DNA from: Nymphalis io
Taxonomy: Eukaryota > Arthropoda > Insecta > Lepidoptera > Nymphalidae
NCBI RefSeq assembly: GCF_905147045.1
Contig: NC_065898.1
Location: 248,001-312,000, forward strand
DNA: 64,000 nt
Direction of reading: 5' to 3'
Below the pieces are notes generated by a model that saw nothing but the letters and a program-made list of their open reading frames with translations, searched no databases and had not been told where the DNA came from. This document shows, piece by piece, positions 20,761 through 30,780 of the stretch. The position numbers were made by a program, and so were the translations under genes. Positions within the stretch are counted from its first letter, which is position 1, and each line of letters starts with the position of its first letter.

Positions 20761-21295
20761 TCTCAAGACGACTTTTACGCCCCATGGAGCGAGATGGTGT
20801 GCTGATATTCGTTGCCGTTACCACACATATATTGGCAAATATGTTGATTGCAGTTATTAGTAATTTATTGCAAATTGTTCTCAAAGACAGGAATATGAAC
20901 AAGTAATATCCTTATTTAATTTTAAATACATCGGTCATTAAACGTATTTAGTCAAACACAAAAGCTGTCGCTAATGAAGAGCTACAAAATTAAAGCTTCA
21001 TTAATAACGCCTATACAAAACGAGACGAACTGTCTCCGTAATTAATCAACCTTAAATAAACTGACAACGTTCATTTTTAATAATAATCCCGCATTAAGGG
21101 CACGTCAGACGAGTTTGACGCAATCATCTTTACGCTTTTACATTTGTCTTCAAGTTTTGGCTTCAGGCCAGCCCTAATTGTACTGACGCGTGCAGTTTGA
21201 ACTTCAGATATGGACACGCGGTGATTATTGTAAATTACTGTGATGTTATCATTTATTTAATAACATTTTCGTGCGATAGAAGACTTCGTGGATCC
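20761..21295. other. Stretch without gene
   Basis: AT-rich; no repeat or reading frame recognised. Confidence 0.35.
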
Positions 21296-21480
21296 TTGAG
21301 TTGCAGGTTCAAATCTGGGATTGTACAAGTGATTAATTTTTTTATTTATAACTCATATGGAGATCGGCGGTGAAGGCAAACATATCGAGGAAAAGGAGGT
21401 ATGTCGGATGAAACTTGCCTCATGTGTATCCACCAATTGCATTGGAGCAGCGCGTTGGTTTTTACTCCAAATTTAATTCA
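21296..21480 (+). mobile_element. Degraded SINE-B
   Basis: GTTGCAGGTTCAAATCTGGGATTGTACAAGTG...TTATAACTCATATGGAGATCGGCGGTGAAGGCAAACATATCGAGG...TGTATCCACCAATTGCATTGGAGCAGCG...ACTCCAAAT follows SINE-B order. Confidence 0.75.
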
Positions 21481-21685
21481 AATTTATTTTTTATTTTTTC
21501 ATAAGGCTTGTGAATGTTATTTTATGTGATATGTTTAATGACAATCATTTCAGTTTGCTGATGTTATTTGTTATTGTTTGATAATGGGAAATGGAAAAAC
21601 AAATATCTGTTTGAGATAAATAGACTTTGTCGCTGCTTGACAGATCACGACAGACAGCTCATTTCTGTGTATATATATAATGTAT

Positions 21686-21780
21686 ATTTCATGGTGCAAG
21701 CAGCCAGTGTAACTACAAACACAAGGCACACGTACCATCAGGCCATATGCTCGTCAGTCTACCTACACTCAAAAAGTCCA
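21686..21780 (+). mobile_element. Internally deleted SINE-A fragment
   Basis: CAGCCAGTGTAACTACAAACACAAGGCACACG is joined directly to TACCATCAGGCCATATGCTCGTCAGTCTACC. The joint removes the CTTAGTTCCC...GTGACCACT segment. The LINE fragment begins just downstream. Confidence 0.7.
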
Positions 21781-21784
21781 CTTT

Positions 21785-22485
21785 GGTGTAACATGCCAGT
21801 CATCTTGCTTAACGGCGCACCTTTACAGGTGGTTAACAAATTTTGCTTCCTTGGGTCGCATTTGTCGAGCAATCTCTCGCTTGATGCAGAGATCGACTTC
21901 CGCATCGGCAAAGCAGCCTCTACGTTCGGGAGACTCTGTACAAAGGCTTGGGATAACAGACACCTTACGGTAAAAACGAAAATGCTTGTTTACCAATCAT
22001 GTGTCCTAAGCACACTCTTATATGGAGCAGAAACGTGGACAACGTACGCAAAACAAGAACGCCGACTAAACACATTTCACTTGCGCTGCCTTCGGAGCAT
22101 TCTGGGTATCACATGGCAGGATCGCGTGACAAACAAGTCTGTTCTAGGCGAGGCACAGCTGCCTAGCATCACGGCCATTCTCAAAAAAAAAAAACGGTTA
22201 CGGTGGCTGGGACACGTGCATCGAATGGAGCAGACTCGTCTTCCAAGGCATATACTACTGGGAGAGGTTGCGGATGCAAAAAGGTCTGTTGGGCGGCCTA
22301 TGCTCCGTTACAAAGATTGCGCTAAGCGTGATATGGTTGCGTTTAACATCCCTAGCAATCGATGGGTGGAACTGGCAGAGGACCGTGCCAAGTGGCGACG
22401 CTTTATTCACGAAGGTCAATCAAAGCATGACGATGCCTGGTTTAAATTACTAAAAGAAAAACATGTCAAACATGTCACTAGATGA
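21785..22485 (+). CDS. LINE reverse transcriptase C-terminal region
   Basis: About 230 codons are open without a stop. In order they show VNKFCFLGSHLS, IDFRIGKAASTFGRLCTKAW, LTVKTKMLVYQSCVLSTLLY followed by GAETWT, LRCLRSILGITWQDRVTN, RLRWLGHVHRM, and VGRPMLRYKDCAKRDM. This is the segment after the catalytic core in many animal non-LTR reverse transcriptases. The catalytic FADD-type motif is missing, so no active enzyme is made. The frame opens at an ATG at 21568 in flanking DNA and reads through SINE-A remnants, so the first 70 or so residues are not LINE protein. A run of 12 A at 22183-22194 encodes Lys residues and would be prone to slippage. The clade (RTE-like or Jockey-related) cannot be fixed by eye. 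Confidence 0.8.
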
Positions 22486-22600
22486 CACTGCAGCACATCA
22501 ACGTATACTATTATAACAGACATGACACGTGACAATGTATACCACATTTGCACTGAGAATGTTGTGGAGTAAATCGTATCGGTTAGTAAATTTTTATTTT
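21785..22600 (+). mobile_element. 5'-truncated LINE with intact 3' reading frame
   Basis: A non-LTR retrotransposon tail lacks most of its reverse transcriptase. It begins about where the SINE-A fragment ends and runs past the stop at 22485 into an untranslated region whose end I cannot fix. No target duplication was found. Confidence 0.8.
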
Positions 22601-23002
22601 AAAGTGAAAATTAGCTGGTTTTATATGAAACCGTTACTGATCACAATTAATTATGTTTAATTCTAAATTAGGTTTTGATAATAATCATTTATTAATTACT
22701 AAGTAAGTACAGTCAGCGCCAAAATATAAATTTAAACGTAGTGTGTGCTTGTCAGATTCTATTACCAGTTTTTCATGCAGACTGTAGATGTCAAGGGAAT
22801 TACAGCTCACGGTTTACAAGTTGCGACACTTGTGTCGAGTGTGATGGCGCGCTATTATTTTGAATTGAATATTATAAGGATGTAATTCAAATTTAATATG
22901 CTATATTATATACATTATAGATGACGAATGATTGATTTTGTTGCAAAATAAATAAAATAATTTTATTGTATTTAATGAAATTGGTGAAAAAGAGTAACTA
23001 AT
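22601..23002. other. Stretch without gene
   Basis: This may include the end of the LINE 3' UTR. Otherwise it is AT-rich and unrecognised. Confidence 0.3.
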
Positions 23003-23140
23003 AAGTTTCTTGTCGGGTCTTCTAAGTAGAATCTACATTTCGAACCGGTGGTATCTTTAAAGTTAATTGAATACTGTACCATGACGATTTAATAATGATT
23101 ATGAGCCTACTAGAAAAAATAATACTTTGATTTTTTAAAA
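23003..23140 (+). repeat. Family E repeat fragment
   Basis: TTTCTTGTCGGGTCTTCTAAGTAGAATCTACATTTCGAACCGGTGGTATCTTTAAAG...TGAATACTG...TACTTTGATTTTTT recurs in this window at 38776, 43970, 47605 and 56298. The motif and a tail like ATTTTGAATTTT suggest the 3' end of a non-LTR element. Confidence 0.65.
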
Positions 23141-23984
23141 CGAAAAAAACTGGCACAAAGCTTAATAGTTTTTCGTAAATCACTAAATATTTTATTATTT
23201 ATGTCTTTATTAGTAGAACAAATTAAAAAAAATACTAATATAAAAATAAACAAATGGCAAATACTTGATATTTTGCTCCCTATCTTATACTTAAATACAC
23301 ACATATATGTACGTTAGAGATAATCAATTTACGTCACTTATTTTATTAGAATAGCAACACCACACACCGTGATTGACATCTTATGGGTTACTGTTCGGTT
23401 GTCAGACGTCAAGTTGTGAGAATATAAGACGGGACCAATTTTATTATACAGCCGAATGATGGAAATATAAAAATACACTTGGTCCCTTGGTCTCTTGCTC
23501 TCAGGACAGCGCCAGCGCCGAACGTGCGCCATGACTGATTTAATAAAATCAACATGTTGAACGACAATGGCGGCCATTTAGATGGCAATCCATTTGAATC
23601 CGCGACATGTGTATGTATATATGATCGCAGGGATAATATCAGAACTGTGCTGTAATAATTTCCCATTTAACATTAATATGACACTTTTTGGAATCATTTT
23701 CGTATAATCTATAAATATATTTTCGATATTATTTATCTTCAGATTAAAACCACATTGTATATATATAACATTTATAAGTAAATGTGTGTTTTAAAAGTTC
23801 ATTTATAATTTTTATTTCTCATGCCCCTTTTATGTTTAACTTTCCTCTAAGGCTGTCTTGAATACAGAACTGGAAGCAATAGGGCCGCCTCCGCACACTC
23901 AGTGTGCTAATCTAATTTATTCTATTCTATTCTACAATATCACAGACAGATTTCACTCAAACTAGTATTTCACTAGACATATCT
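23141..23984. other. Stretch without gene
   Basis: It contains a short (ATTCT)n tract at 23928-23943. The minus-strand frames here show no family resemblance. Confidence 0.35.
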
Positions 23985-24115
23985 ATATAAATAAATAAAA
24001 TTGAAGTGTCTGTCTGTGATTTCAAAATAACTGCCTCTTTTTATATTAATATGGCTTTTTGGAAGTAACTAAAACAACTTTTTTTTTATTAATTTAAATA
24101 TTTTGTATCATGTAT
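23985..24115 (+). repeat. Interspersed repeat, left part
   Basis: TCTATATAAATAAATAAAATTGAAGTGTCTGTCTGTGATTTCAAAATAACTGCC resembles a widespread lepidopteran element (ATAAAATTGGAGTGTCTGTTTGTAATATTGAAATAAC). It seems to resume at 24480-24515 (AACGCTAGCAAAACCGCGGC) beyond an inserted SINE-D. Confidence 0.45.
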
Positions 24116-24118
24116 ATG

Positions 24119-24412
24119 GACTGTCTCGTTGATCTAGTGACTTGATGTAAGGCAGAAGACCCGGAGGTCCTGGGTTTAATTCCCATGCCGGCCAATAAAA
24201 AGTAGTGTGTACACTCCCGTGCCTCGGAAAGCACGTAAAGCCGTTGGTCGTGTGCCTGAACTCTTTCCGGTCGTGTAGTATTGCCGTCCCATTGGATTAT
24301 AGAGTGCACCTGTGTTTGCACTTGTCACTATAATATTTCCTGCGTAATTGGCTAATCTTTCTTGAGATTGGCCACCGTTGGCCGAAATCGGTCTGGAGGA
24401 TTATTATCGTGT
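24119..24412 (+). mobile_element. SINE-D, near full length
   Basis: The head GACTGTCTCGTTGATCTAGTGACTTGATG (A box) and GGTCCTGGGTTTAATTCCCATGCCGG (B box) are followed by CCAATAAAAAG, AAAGCACGTAAAGCCGTTGG, CTCTTTCCGGTCGTGTAGTATTGCCGTCCC and GAGATTGGCCACCG. It is tRNA-derived and lies inside another repeat. Confidence 0.88.
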
Positions 24413-24515
24413 ATAATTCAAATAGGCATTGTGTACGTTAAGATGAAAGATTTTAAATGTATTTCTTCACAAACTGAACGCTAGCAAAACCGCGGCTTTT
24501 GCTAGTTTTATAATA

Positions 24516-25204
24516 TATTACAATGAAACTAAAATTAACCCGTGATATTATAGTTGATAAGGTACCGCGGGGCGGTAAATCAAATACAAATATACCACGT
24601 AATAACCACGAGCGAGATACATATAATTATATAACTGTAGACTAATTACAAGCACTTAACTTAATATATTCAAATATGAAATGCTACGAGAGTGTACGAC
24701 GTTCTATGTACATTACTAAGAACAATAAAAATACTTATAAAATTATTAACATATCACACTTTCATTAAAATTTATCAGACAACGGTGAAAACTGCATCGA
24801 ACCGGTCACAATGTAAATGAGCCTTAATGTAAAATAAACATTCATTGGCAAATGTAAACTCTACCTCATTAGGACAGGGTTTATTTTACAATGTAAATGC
24901 ACACCACAGATTCCTGATAAGCGTTGATGGATGAAGTTGTTTTTTGAGATAGCAGGCATTGTTTTTTTTTTTAATTCTTATCAACACGACCACGCGATCA
25001 GAGGCTGATTGAGGTGATTAGCCGCTAGGTAGACCGAGGTCTGTTTATGATAAAATAGATAACAGAAAAAAAAAATTAATACATTTATATATTCTTACAT
25101 AAACGAAAATATCAACCGGGCCTTGAACTAACACTCCCTCGGCTAACACTCCAGAAATCATGAAAACAAGATGACCCTCGTTTATTTATTTTAGATACAC
25201 ATTA
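24516..25204. other. Stretch without gene
   Basis: AT-rich; no repeat family or reading frame recognised. Confidence 0.35.
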
Positions 25205-25350
25205 CATGAAACAAATCTTTTTTTTTATATATAATAGGTAAGCGGACGAGTATATGGGCCACCTGATAGTAAGTGGTCACCAATACCCATAGACACTGGA
25301 TTATAAGAAATGTTAACGCTACCAACCTTGGGAACTACGATTGAGGAACT
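25205..25350 (-). mobile_element. SINE-A 3' half
   Basis: A T-rich start is followed by ATAATAGGTAAGCGGACGAGTATATGGGCCACCTGATAGTAAGTGGTCACC...GTTAACGCTACCAACCTTGGGAACTACGATTG, with small deletions. Confidence 0.85.
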
Positions 25351-26664
25351 CGAAACTCACCGCAGAAAACGATCGTGTAATGTCAGAAAGTGATATGCGA
25401 CATAGACCATAATAATTATAACATTTCAAGAATACCCACATCAAAATAGTATGTCGCCAGTAGGCTATACACATTTCACGGGTGAGTTATGAAGTGAGTG
25501 TTTCCAGAACAGCAATTCTGTTCTATTACTATTTACTATAAGCCCACCACACACGTTGTTCACACCACATATTTTGTGATTTGAGTAAAGATTGAAAAGA
25601 TTATATAAATAAGTAAACAGTTCTATTTTCAAAATGAAATACACTAATATTGATTGTTGTTTCTCAATACATATTATATAATGTAACGTTCAATACATAT
25701 TATAACCGATTTTGTGATAAATTGTGATAAATAGACCATACAAGAAACAAGCAACGTATTTCTTCTGCTACGTGATTGCACAGTCAGTAACTCTGTGTGG
25801 CATTGTATACGGCTCAATAACAAAACCCCAAAGGAACTGTTTCTTTCTTAGTATTTTATTTCTTTATTAGTATTATACGATTCAAACCCCTATTTTATAT
25901 AAAATATCTTATAATATTAATTTTATTTCGTTCATCACGGAAACATCTCCAACGATTTAAGAAAAAGCAATCATAAAATATTAAACACTTAAACTAATTT
26001 AAAAAGATCTTAAAACTCTTATTTAATGTTATTTAAATAAATATAGTTTACTCGTCATAAAAGTCTTTATATTTATTTAAAAATGCATTTTCAAAATAGC
26101 GGCGAATATATTCTAATAAATAAGTCAATTATTATGATATATGGCTTTGCCAAAGTGTGTCTACTTTGTCTCGATTATATGTTCTTTTCTCGACTATATA
26201 TTCTTTTTAGAAAACCATTCTTTATAAATCCTAGCGGAAATTCAAAAGGGTACGTATCAACGGAAAATCACATTTTGAAAGTTTTTTAATACGCCATGTA
26301 TCATAGCCAGAAAAGAGGCGGTAGCGGAAACGGAAGACTGCCGCGCCGGATACAGCATCCCTACGGAAACCAGCTTTCATGTTGAGAACTCTTTGGCTCT
26401 CTGAAGTTCCCCAGGTTTGTAGTTTAGGGTTAAGCACTAACTACTGGAACTACTGAAGAAGTGTAATCATTATATAGTTAAATATTATGTACATGAAATG
26501 ATATATTACGTATATAAATGAGGTAATTAATTAGCTTTATATACAACATACATTAAATAATGTTCTCTCTAATAAATTATTCCTTCAAATGATATCATTT
26601 GTTACCAAAGCACATTCAAACTGAATTGATGTTTGTTAATATTATTTGTGTAATGAATTAAAGT
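25351..26664. other. Stretch without gene
   Basis: AT-rich. A patch at 26305-26435 (AAAGAGGCGGTAGCGGAAACGGAAGACTGCCGCGCCGG...) is richer in GC but matches nothing I know. Confidence 0.35.
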
Positions 26665-26905
26665 AAAAAGTCACAGCCTGTAAACGTCCCACTGCCTCCT
26701 CCTTTTGAGTAGAAAGCTTAGAGCTTAATCCATCACGACATTCCAGTGCGGTTTCTGGCGGATACAGATGATGCAGAATTTCATTCGACATATACACCTG
26801 AGATGAATTATAAGCTCAAATTAAGCACATGAAATTGATGTTTACTTGGGTTTGAATGCGCAATCTTTGGTTAAAATTTACGTGTTCTAAGCACTGAGCC
26901 ATTTC
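26665..26905 (-). mobile_element. SINE-B, near full length
   Basis: In reverse complement: tail CACAGCCTGTAAACGTCCCACTGCC, CAGTGCGGTTTCTGGCGGATACA, GCAGAATTTCATTCGACATATAC, GAGATGAATTATAAGCTCAAATTAAGCACATG and the B box (TTGGGTTTGAATGCGC). Part of the middle is lost. Confidence 0.85.
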
Positions 26906-26988
26906 GAATCGTTTTTGGAACGAAACATTTATATTATTTTTTATTGAAATATAAAACGCTAAATATAATGCTGTTATGAAATTGTTTT

Positions 26989-27201
26989 TTTTTGAATTTG
27001 TGATTATAATTCATCTCGTGCTTGACGGTGAAGGAAAACATCGTGAGGAAACCTGCATGTGTCTAATTTCACTGAAATTCTGCCACATGTGTATTCCACC
27101 AACCCGCATTGGAGCAGCGTGGTGGAATAAGCTCCAAACCTTCTCCTCAAAAGGGAGAGGAGGCCTTAGCCCAGCAGTGGGACATTAACAGGCTGTTACT
27201 G
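26989..27201 (+). mobile_element. 5'-truncated SINE-B with 14-bp target duplication
   Basis: The body runs from GATTATAATTCATCTCGTGC to CAGCAGTGGGACATTAACAGGCTGTTACTG. It is flanked by exact TATGAAATTGTTTT copies at 26975-26988 and 27202-27215. The head with the Pol III promoter is missing, so the copy was truncated on insertion in LINE fashion. Low divergence from the family suggests youth. Confidence 0.9.
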
Positions 27202-27215
27202 TATGAAATTGTTTT

Positions 27216-28029
27216 AAGAGTTTCATTTAAATATCAGCGACTAGCATTCTACATTTTTATTTGATTATTGCATTTTTCTTACAAAATTTTAATTTGTAAA
27301 TTATCTAAAGACAATAATATCAATTGCTATCTAATTGCTACATTAGTCTAATTTAAGAGAAGAAGAGTCTAATTTGTTGTTCTTTATTTTTGTGTACCGC
27401 CCATGTGTTGTATATATTATATTTAACTATGTTAATCTTGTATTCTCGAATATTTAAATAACCAATTAAAAATGATGACAGCTTGTGAAACACTATACGA
27501 ATAATTTAGTCGACTTAAACAATTAACAAGACAAAAATAGAACTAGCGACTGTGTCTGTGTTGTTCGACGCAGACATTTAAAAGGACAACAATCGTCTCG
27601 ATTCCGGGTTAAAAGTTGAGAAATTTTAAAACTTTCGAAAGCGCCAGCCTTACGCAAGCATAACACGATTTCATCAGATCTGTGATTTATTTGATCATTA
27701 ATTTTCATATACGATTAGAAATCTCACTTTCCATTGTTTTGTATTCAAAAGGTACGAAAAACAAAGATGTTTATTAATTAGCTCAGCTCGTCGCGACTCG
27801 CTTGAAGTCTATGAATGTTCATGTGACGTATCGCTCGTGAGACACGCGTTGATCAAGGCTAAATATTAATTATATTTGTTAAAAATATTATTTAAACACT
27901 AAATCGAATTTAGATGACTCCATAGCGACCAACCAGTGGCTAAGAAATTCTTATGTACTTAATTTGTCATGTAATGAATTTCTTGATCAGAGTTGAGCTC
28001 AATATTTTTCGGACGAAATTTTGCCAAGT
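27216..28029. other. Stretch without gene
   Basis: AT-rich. A 61-codon minus-strand frame at 27523-27708 has no recognisable features. Confidence 0.35.
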
Positions 28030-28145
28030 GTGTTTCTACCTCGTACTGGAGCAACGTGGTGAACTAACCTGCTAATTTTCTCCTCAAGAGAAGAGGAGGT
28101 CTCTGCCCAACAATAACATTTACTGGCCGTTGCGTACTTTTACTT
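28030..28145 (+). mobile_element. SINE-B 3' half with (ACTTTT) tail
   Basis: TGCCAAGTGTGTTTCTACCTCGTACTGGAGCAACGTGGTGAACTAA...TCTCCTCAAGAGAAGAGGAGGTCTCTGCCCAACAAT..TGGCCGTTGCGTACTTTTACTTT is a decayed SINE-B end. Confidence 0.75.
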
Positions 28146-28183
28146 TAATCTATTTACAATATTTACTGATTATATATAACTAA

Positions 28184-28237
28184 GTATATATATATATATA
28201 TATATATACTTATAGTATATATATATATATAATTATA

Positions 28238-28309
<72 letters not shown>

Positions 28310-28335
28310 TTATAGTCCTACGACATACGTATATA

Positions 28336-28369
<34 letters not shown>

Positions 28370-28389
28370 TATATACGTATGTCGTAGGA
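28184..28389. repeat. Long (TA)n tract
   Basis: TA dinucleotides run for about 200 bp and are broken by three short interruptions (ACTTATAGTA, AATTATAGTA, ACTTATAGTCCTACGACATACG). The right part forms the palindrome described separately. Confidence 0.92.
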
Positions 28390-28390
28390 C
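28315..28390. repeat. Perfect 76-bp palindrome
   Basis: GTCCTACGACATACGTATAT at the left end is matched exactly in inverse by ATATACGTATGTCGTAGGAC at the right end, and everything between is self-complementary TA repeat. There is no non-paired base. The right arm runs into RTE LINE sequence (CGTAGGACCGATGGCC). Confidence 0.93.
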
Positions 28391-28589
28391 CGATGGCCGT
28401 TGGAGCAGACGAGTCCTAGAGTGGAGACCGCGAATCGGCAAGCGCAGCGTAGGGCGCCCTCCAGCCAGGTGGACCGATGACCTTAAAAAGGTGGCGGGCA
28501 CCAACTGGATGCGGAAGGCGGAGGACAGGGAGCTTTGGCGCACCTTGGGAGAGGCCTATGTTCAGCAGTGGACAATGATTGGCTATTGA
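28383..28589 (+). pseudogene. RTE reverse transcriptase C-terminal fragment
   Basis: An open frame reads RRTDGRWSRRVLEWRPR, KRSVGRPPARWTDDLKKVAG, TNWMRKAEDRELWRTLGEAY and VQQWTMIGY, then TGA (28587-28589). This is the characteristic C-terminus of lepidopteran RTE/BovB-like proteins, after the reverse transcriptase domain. There are no stops or frameshifts, which suggests a recent copy, but all catalytic parts are missing, so it has no function. Confidence 0.88.
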
Positions 28590-28600
28590 TTGATATAACT
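28383..28600 (+). mobile_element. RTE-clade LINE 3' end, 5'-truncated
   Basis: A short piece of RTE-type retrotransposon holds the last 68 or so codons plus TGATTGATATAACT. It starts at the palindrome. The (GAT)n-type tail is reduced to TGATTGAT. Confidence 0.85.
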
Positions 28601-28889
28601 AAGTAAAGTATGAATGCGTTGTAATATAAAATTATCTGTTAAAAATAGAAAATTAACTTCACCTCGCCGGTTCCAAGCAGAGAGGTCCGGACCAATGATC
28701 TCGCTATCTCAGCGATCACATTCATAATTATTACATCCCCTATAATATGCGTCATAGCATGTTGAATCTGTAAACTACTGTAATTAAGAAGTTTCAACAT
28801 AATCCGAATAATGTGTTTTTAATGAATCCAGCATAATCGGATTATTATATTATTTCACTAATCATTTTTTCGGTGGCTGCCTAATGTAC
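28601..28889. other. Stretch without gene
   Basis: AT-rich; nothing recognised. Confidence 0.35.
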
Positions 28890-28999
28890 TTGCATGGTGT
28901 GCGCGCCAGTGCTATGACAGACGCAAGTGACATCATATTTATATATTTTCTGGCAGTGTCAGTGTTGAAAGAGGTTGACCACTTACCATCAGATGACCA
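28890..28999 (+). mobile_element. Degraded SINE-A hit by an R1-clade LINE
   Basis: GCGCGCCAGTGCTATGACAGACGCAAGTGACATCAT...GTTGACCACTTACCATCAGATGACCA is a worn SINE-A piece. Its last 15 bases are the target duplication of the LINE that follows. Confidence 0.6.
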
Positions 29000-29591
29000 T
29001 TTTTTTTTTCACTGGTAAAACGCATTTACGCGTTTCCCCCACATGAGGTGGGGGGTATGTGGGGCTCGCCGGCACTCCGTCTTGTCGAAGGGGCGTCACG
29101 GGATCGCTTGCGCATCCTACCGTGACGCACCGACGGTTGGCCCGCTCAAGCGGCCTCCATTCTTAGGGGGTTCTCGGGGTACTGAGTACCCCCCTAACCC
29201 CAGCGGCGCTTACGGTGGGGGAAGAAGGTGAGCATAGCGTCGGCGCCTCCTCCCGGGTTTTCTTCGGCGGAGCGAATCAGCGGCGGCTGACCTCGCCTCT
29301 CGCTATCGCTCCGCGACCTCCTTCTGCAACATAACACACTCGCAAAAAGAGACCATCTCCATCCACCACCTCTCGCTGCCAAGCATAGCATTAAACATGC
29401 TAGGCAGCGAGATGTCTCCGCCAACTAATGCCGCTAGGGTATGCCTCTGGGGCCCCCACGCAGCACACTCCGTCAAAGTGTGATGTGCCGTGTCCAGTGG
29501 CGCACCACACTCATGGCAGGAGGGTGATATCTCCCGCCTCGCTATCCCGTGCAGGTACTTACCGAAGCAGCCGTGCCCAGTAAGCACCTGC
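29000..29591 (-). mobile_element. 5'-truncated R1-clade LINE insertion, copy 2
   Basis: It is flanked by exact ACCATCAGATGACCA copies (15 bp) at 28985-28999 and 29592-29606. On the minus strand it holds the ORF2 end, the GC-rich 3' UTR with its stem-loop, CCCCACCTCATGTGGGGGAAACGCG, and an A-rich tail. It is shorter than copy 1 at the 5' end. The target lies in a SINE-A, outside rDNA. Confidence 0.92.
29210..29591 (-). pseudogene. R1-clade LINE ORF2 C-terminus with one stop
   Basis: The minus strand reads QVLTGHGCFGKYLHGIARRE, then the zinc knuckle CHECGAPLDTAHHTLTEC, LPSMFNAMLGSERWW and MVSFCECVM. A single TAG at 29303-29305 interrupts an otherwise open frame that continues REARSAAADSLRRRKPGRRR to YAHLLPPP and the TAA at 29210-29212. 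Copy 1 has no stop at this place. It is a dead fragment. Confidence 0.88.
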
Positions 29592-29606
29592 ACCATCAGA
29601 TGACCA

Positions 29607-30163
29607 AGATAAATGATAAACTGTAGTGAGTTTAGTTCATCTGTAATGTGTTTGTATTATAACACTAAAGAGTTGGTATTGATAAGCGCGCTCATCTCCA
29701 GAATTACTTGACCTATTTGAATAAATCCCACCCTTAGATAGTCCATTGATTGTGAACGGTTATAGGCTATGTTACTTCACATTAAGACCAACGTGCCGTG
29801 TGCACATAAGTTTCATCACACGAGGTACAGCCCGTTTAATAAATAGTGTTTCACGTTACAAGTGAAATATAGAAGTATAAAAATGTCACACGATTTATAT
29901 ATCAAAAGTATTTTCAGAGCAAAACAAAAGAATTTATGATCACGTGTCGTTAATAAAGATAAAAGTGAGCTAAAATGTCGCGAGCGTTCGGCGTAAACAA
30001 TGACACGGAGGAATAACACGAGAAAAATTAATTTAAGCAAGACAAACAAAAACATTGCACGGCCGTCTTTAGCCTTTTTGGTACAGTCACTTCTTATATT
30101 TGTTTAGATACTGGAAATTTATTTTATGTAACTAAACCGACTGTCAGCAAAGGGGACTCCTAC
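29607..30163. other. Stretch without gene
   Basis: AT-rich; no family or gene recognised. Confidence 0.35.
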
Positions 30164-30275
30164 AGTGCGGACTAGAACTAAAAAGTAGCGGCACCTTTCC
30201 CGTCATTGTGGGTCCTTTCCATTCATGTGAGCGCTTGCGCATACTACCGTGCTGACAAGCCGTGCAGGCCAAGCT
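30164..30275 (-). mobile_element. Decayed R1-clade 3' UTR fragment
   Basis: AACTAAAAAGTAGCGGCACCTTTCCCGTCAT...GCGCTTGCGCATACTACCGTGCTGACAAGCCGTGCAGGCC aligns with the antisense UTR of copy 3 (ACTAAAAAACCAGCGGTACCCTTTCCGTCAT...CGCTTGCGCATGCTACCGCGACG). It is an older fourth copy, without visible ends. Confidence 0.6.
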
Positions 30276-30379
30276 AGTCGGGACAATGAAAACTTATTTT
30301 TTTTTATAATGACTTACATAAATGTATGTCCACAAATGTGCGTAAAGCATATATTCTAATATCATTCAAGAAAAGAGCG

Positions 30380-30420
30380 TACTCATTTCTTAAAGGCCGG
30401 CAACGCATCTGCAAACCCTC
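30380..30420 (-). repeat. Short transposon-tail motif
   Basis: CTTAAAGGCCGGCAACGCATCTGCAAACCCTC is the reverse form of the widespread lepidopteran GCGTTGCCGGCCTTTAAG motif. Only about 40 bp is recognisable. Confidence 0.45.
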
Positions 30421-30644
30421 GTTTGTTCCCTCTAACATAAAAAAAACTGTCTGTGTTAAGAATAGTTATTTACACATGAGACGAATATGTATGCGCAACA
30501 CACATACACGCTCAGATTAACGCTCATAGACCGATAAGAGATCATATAATAGTTTAACCACCAGTGACCAAACGAACAACACGTTATATACATTCTACAT
30601 ACATATGAAAATAAGTACTTCTAATTTACTAAACTAATATTATT

Positions 30645-30780
30645 TAGTACGAGTTTCTACCCGTGGCCTCGCCGACGTGTTACGGGAGGGGGTGAGGTGC
30701 TAGGTAAACTATGTCCTTCTCGGCACCCCTGTGGAAACGTAACAAACAAACCGACTTTCGCATTTATAATATTAGGAAAG
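30645..30780 (-). mobile_element. H-family (Helitron/LEP1-like) element
   Basis: ACGAGTTTCTACCCGTGGCCTCGCC...AACTATGTCCTTCTCGGCACCCC...AAACGTAACAAACAAACCGACTTTCGCATTTATAATATTAGGAAAG follows this common lepidopteran family in reverse complement. Its CTAGT-type end and TATAATATTAGTAAG start recall LEP1-type Helitron derivatives. The family name is an inference. Confidence 0.6.
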
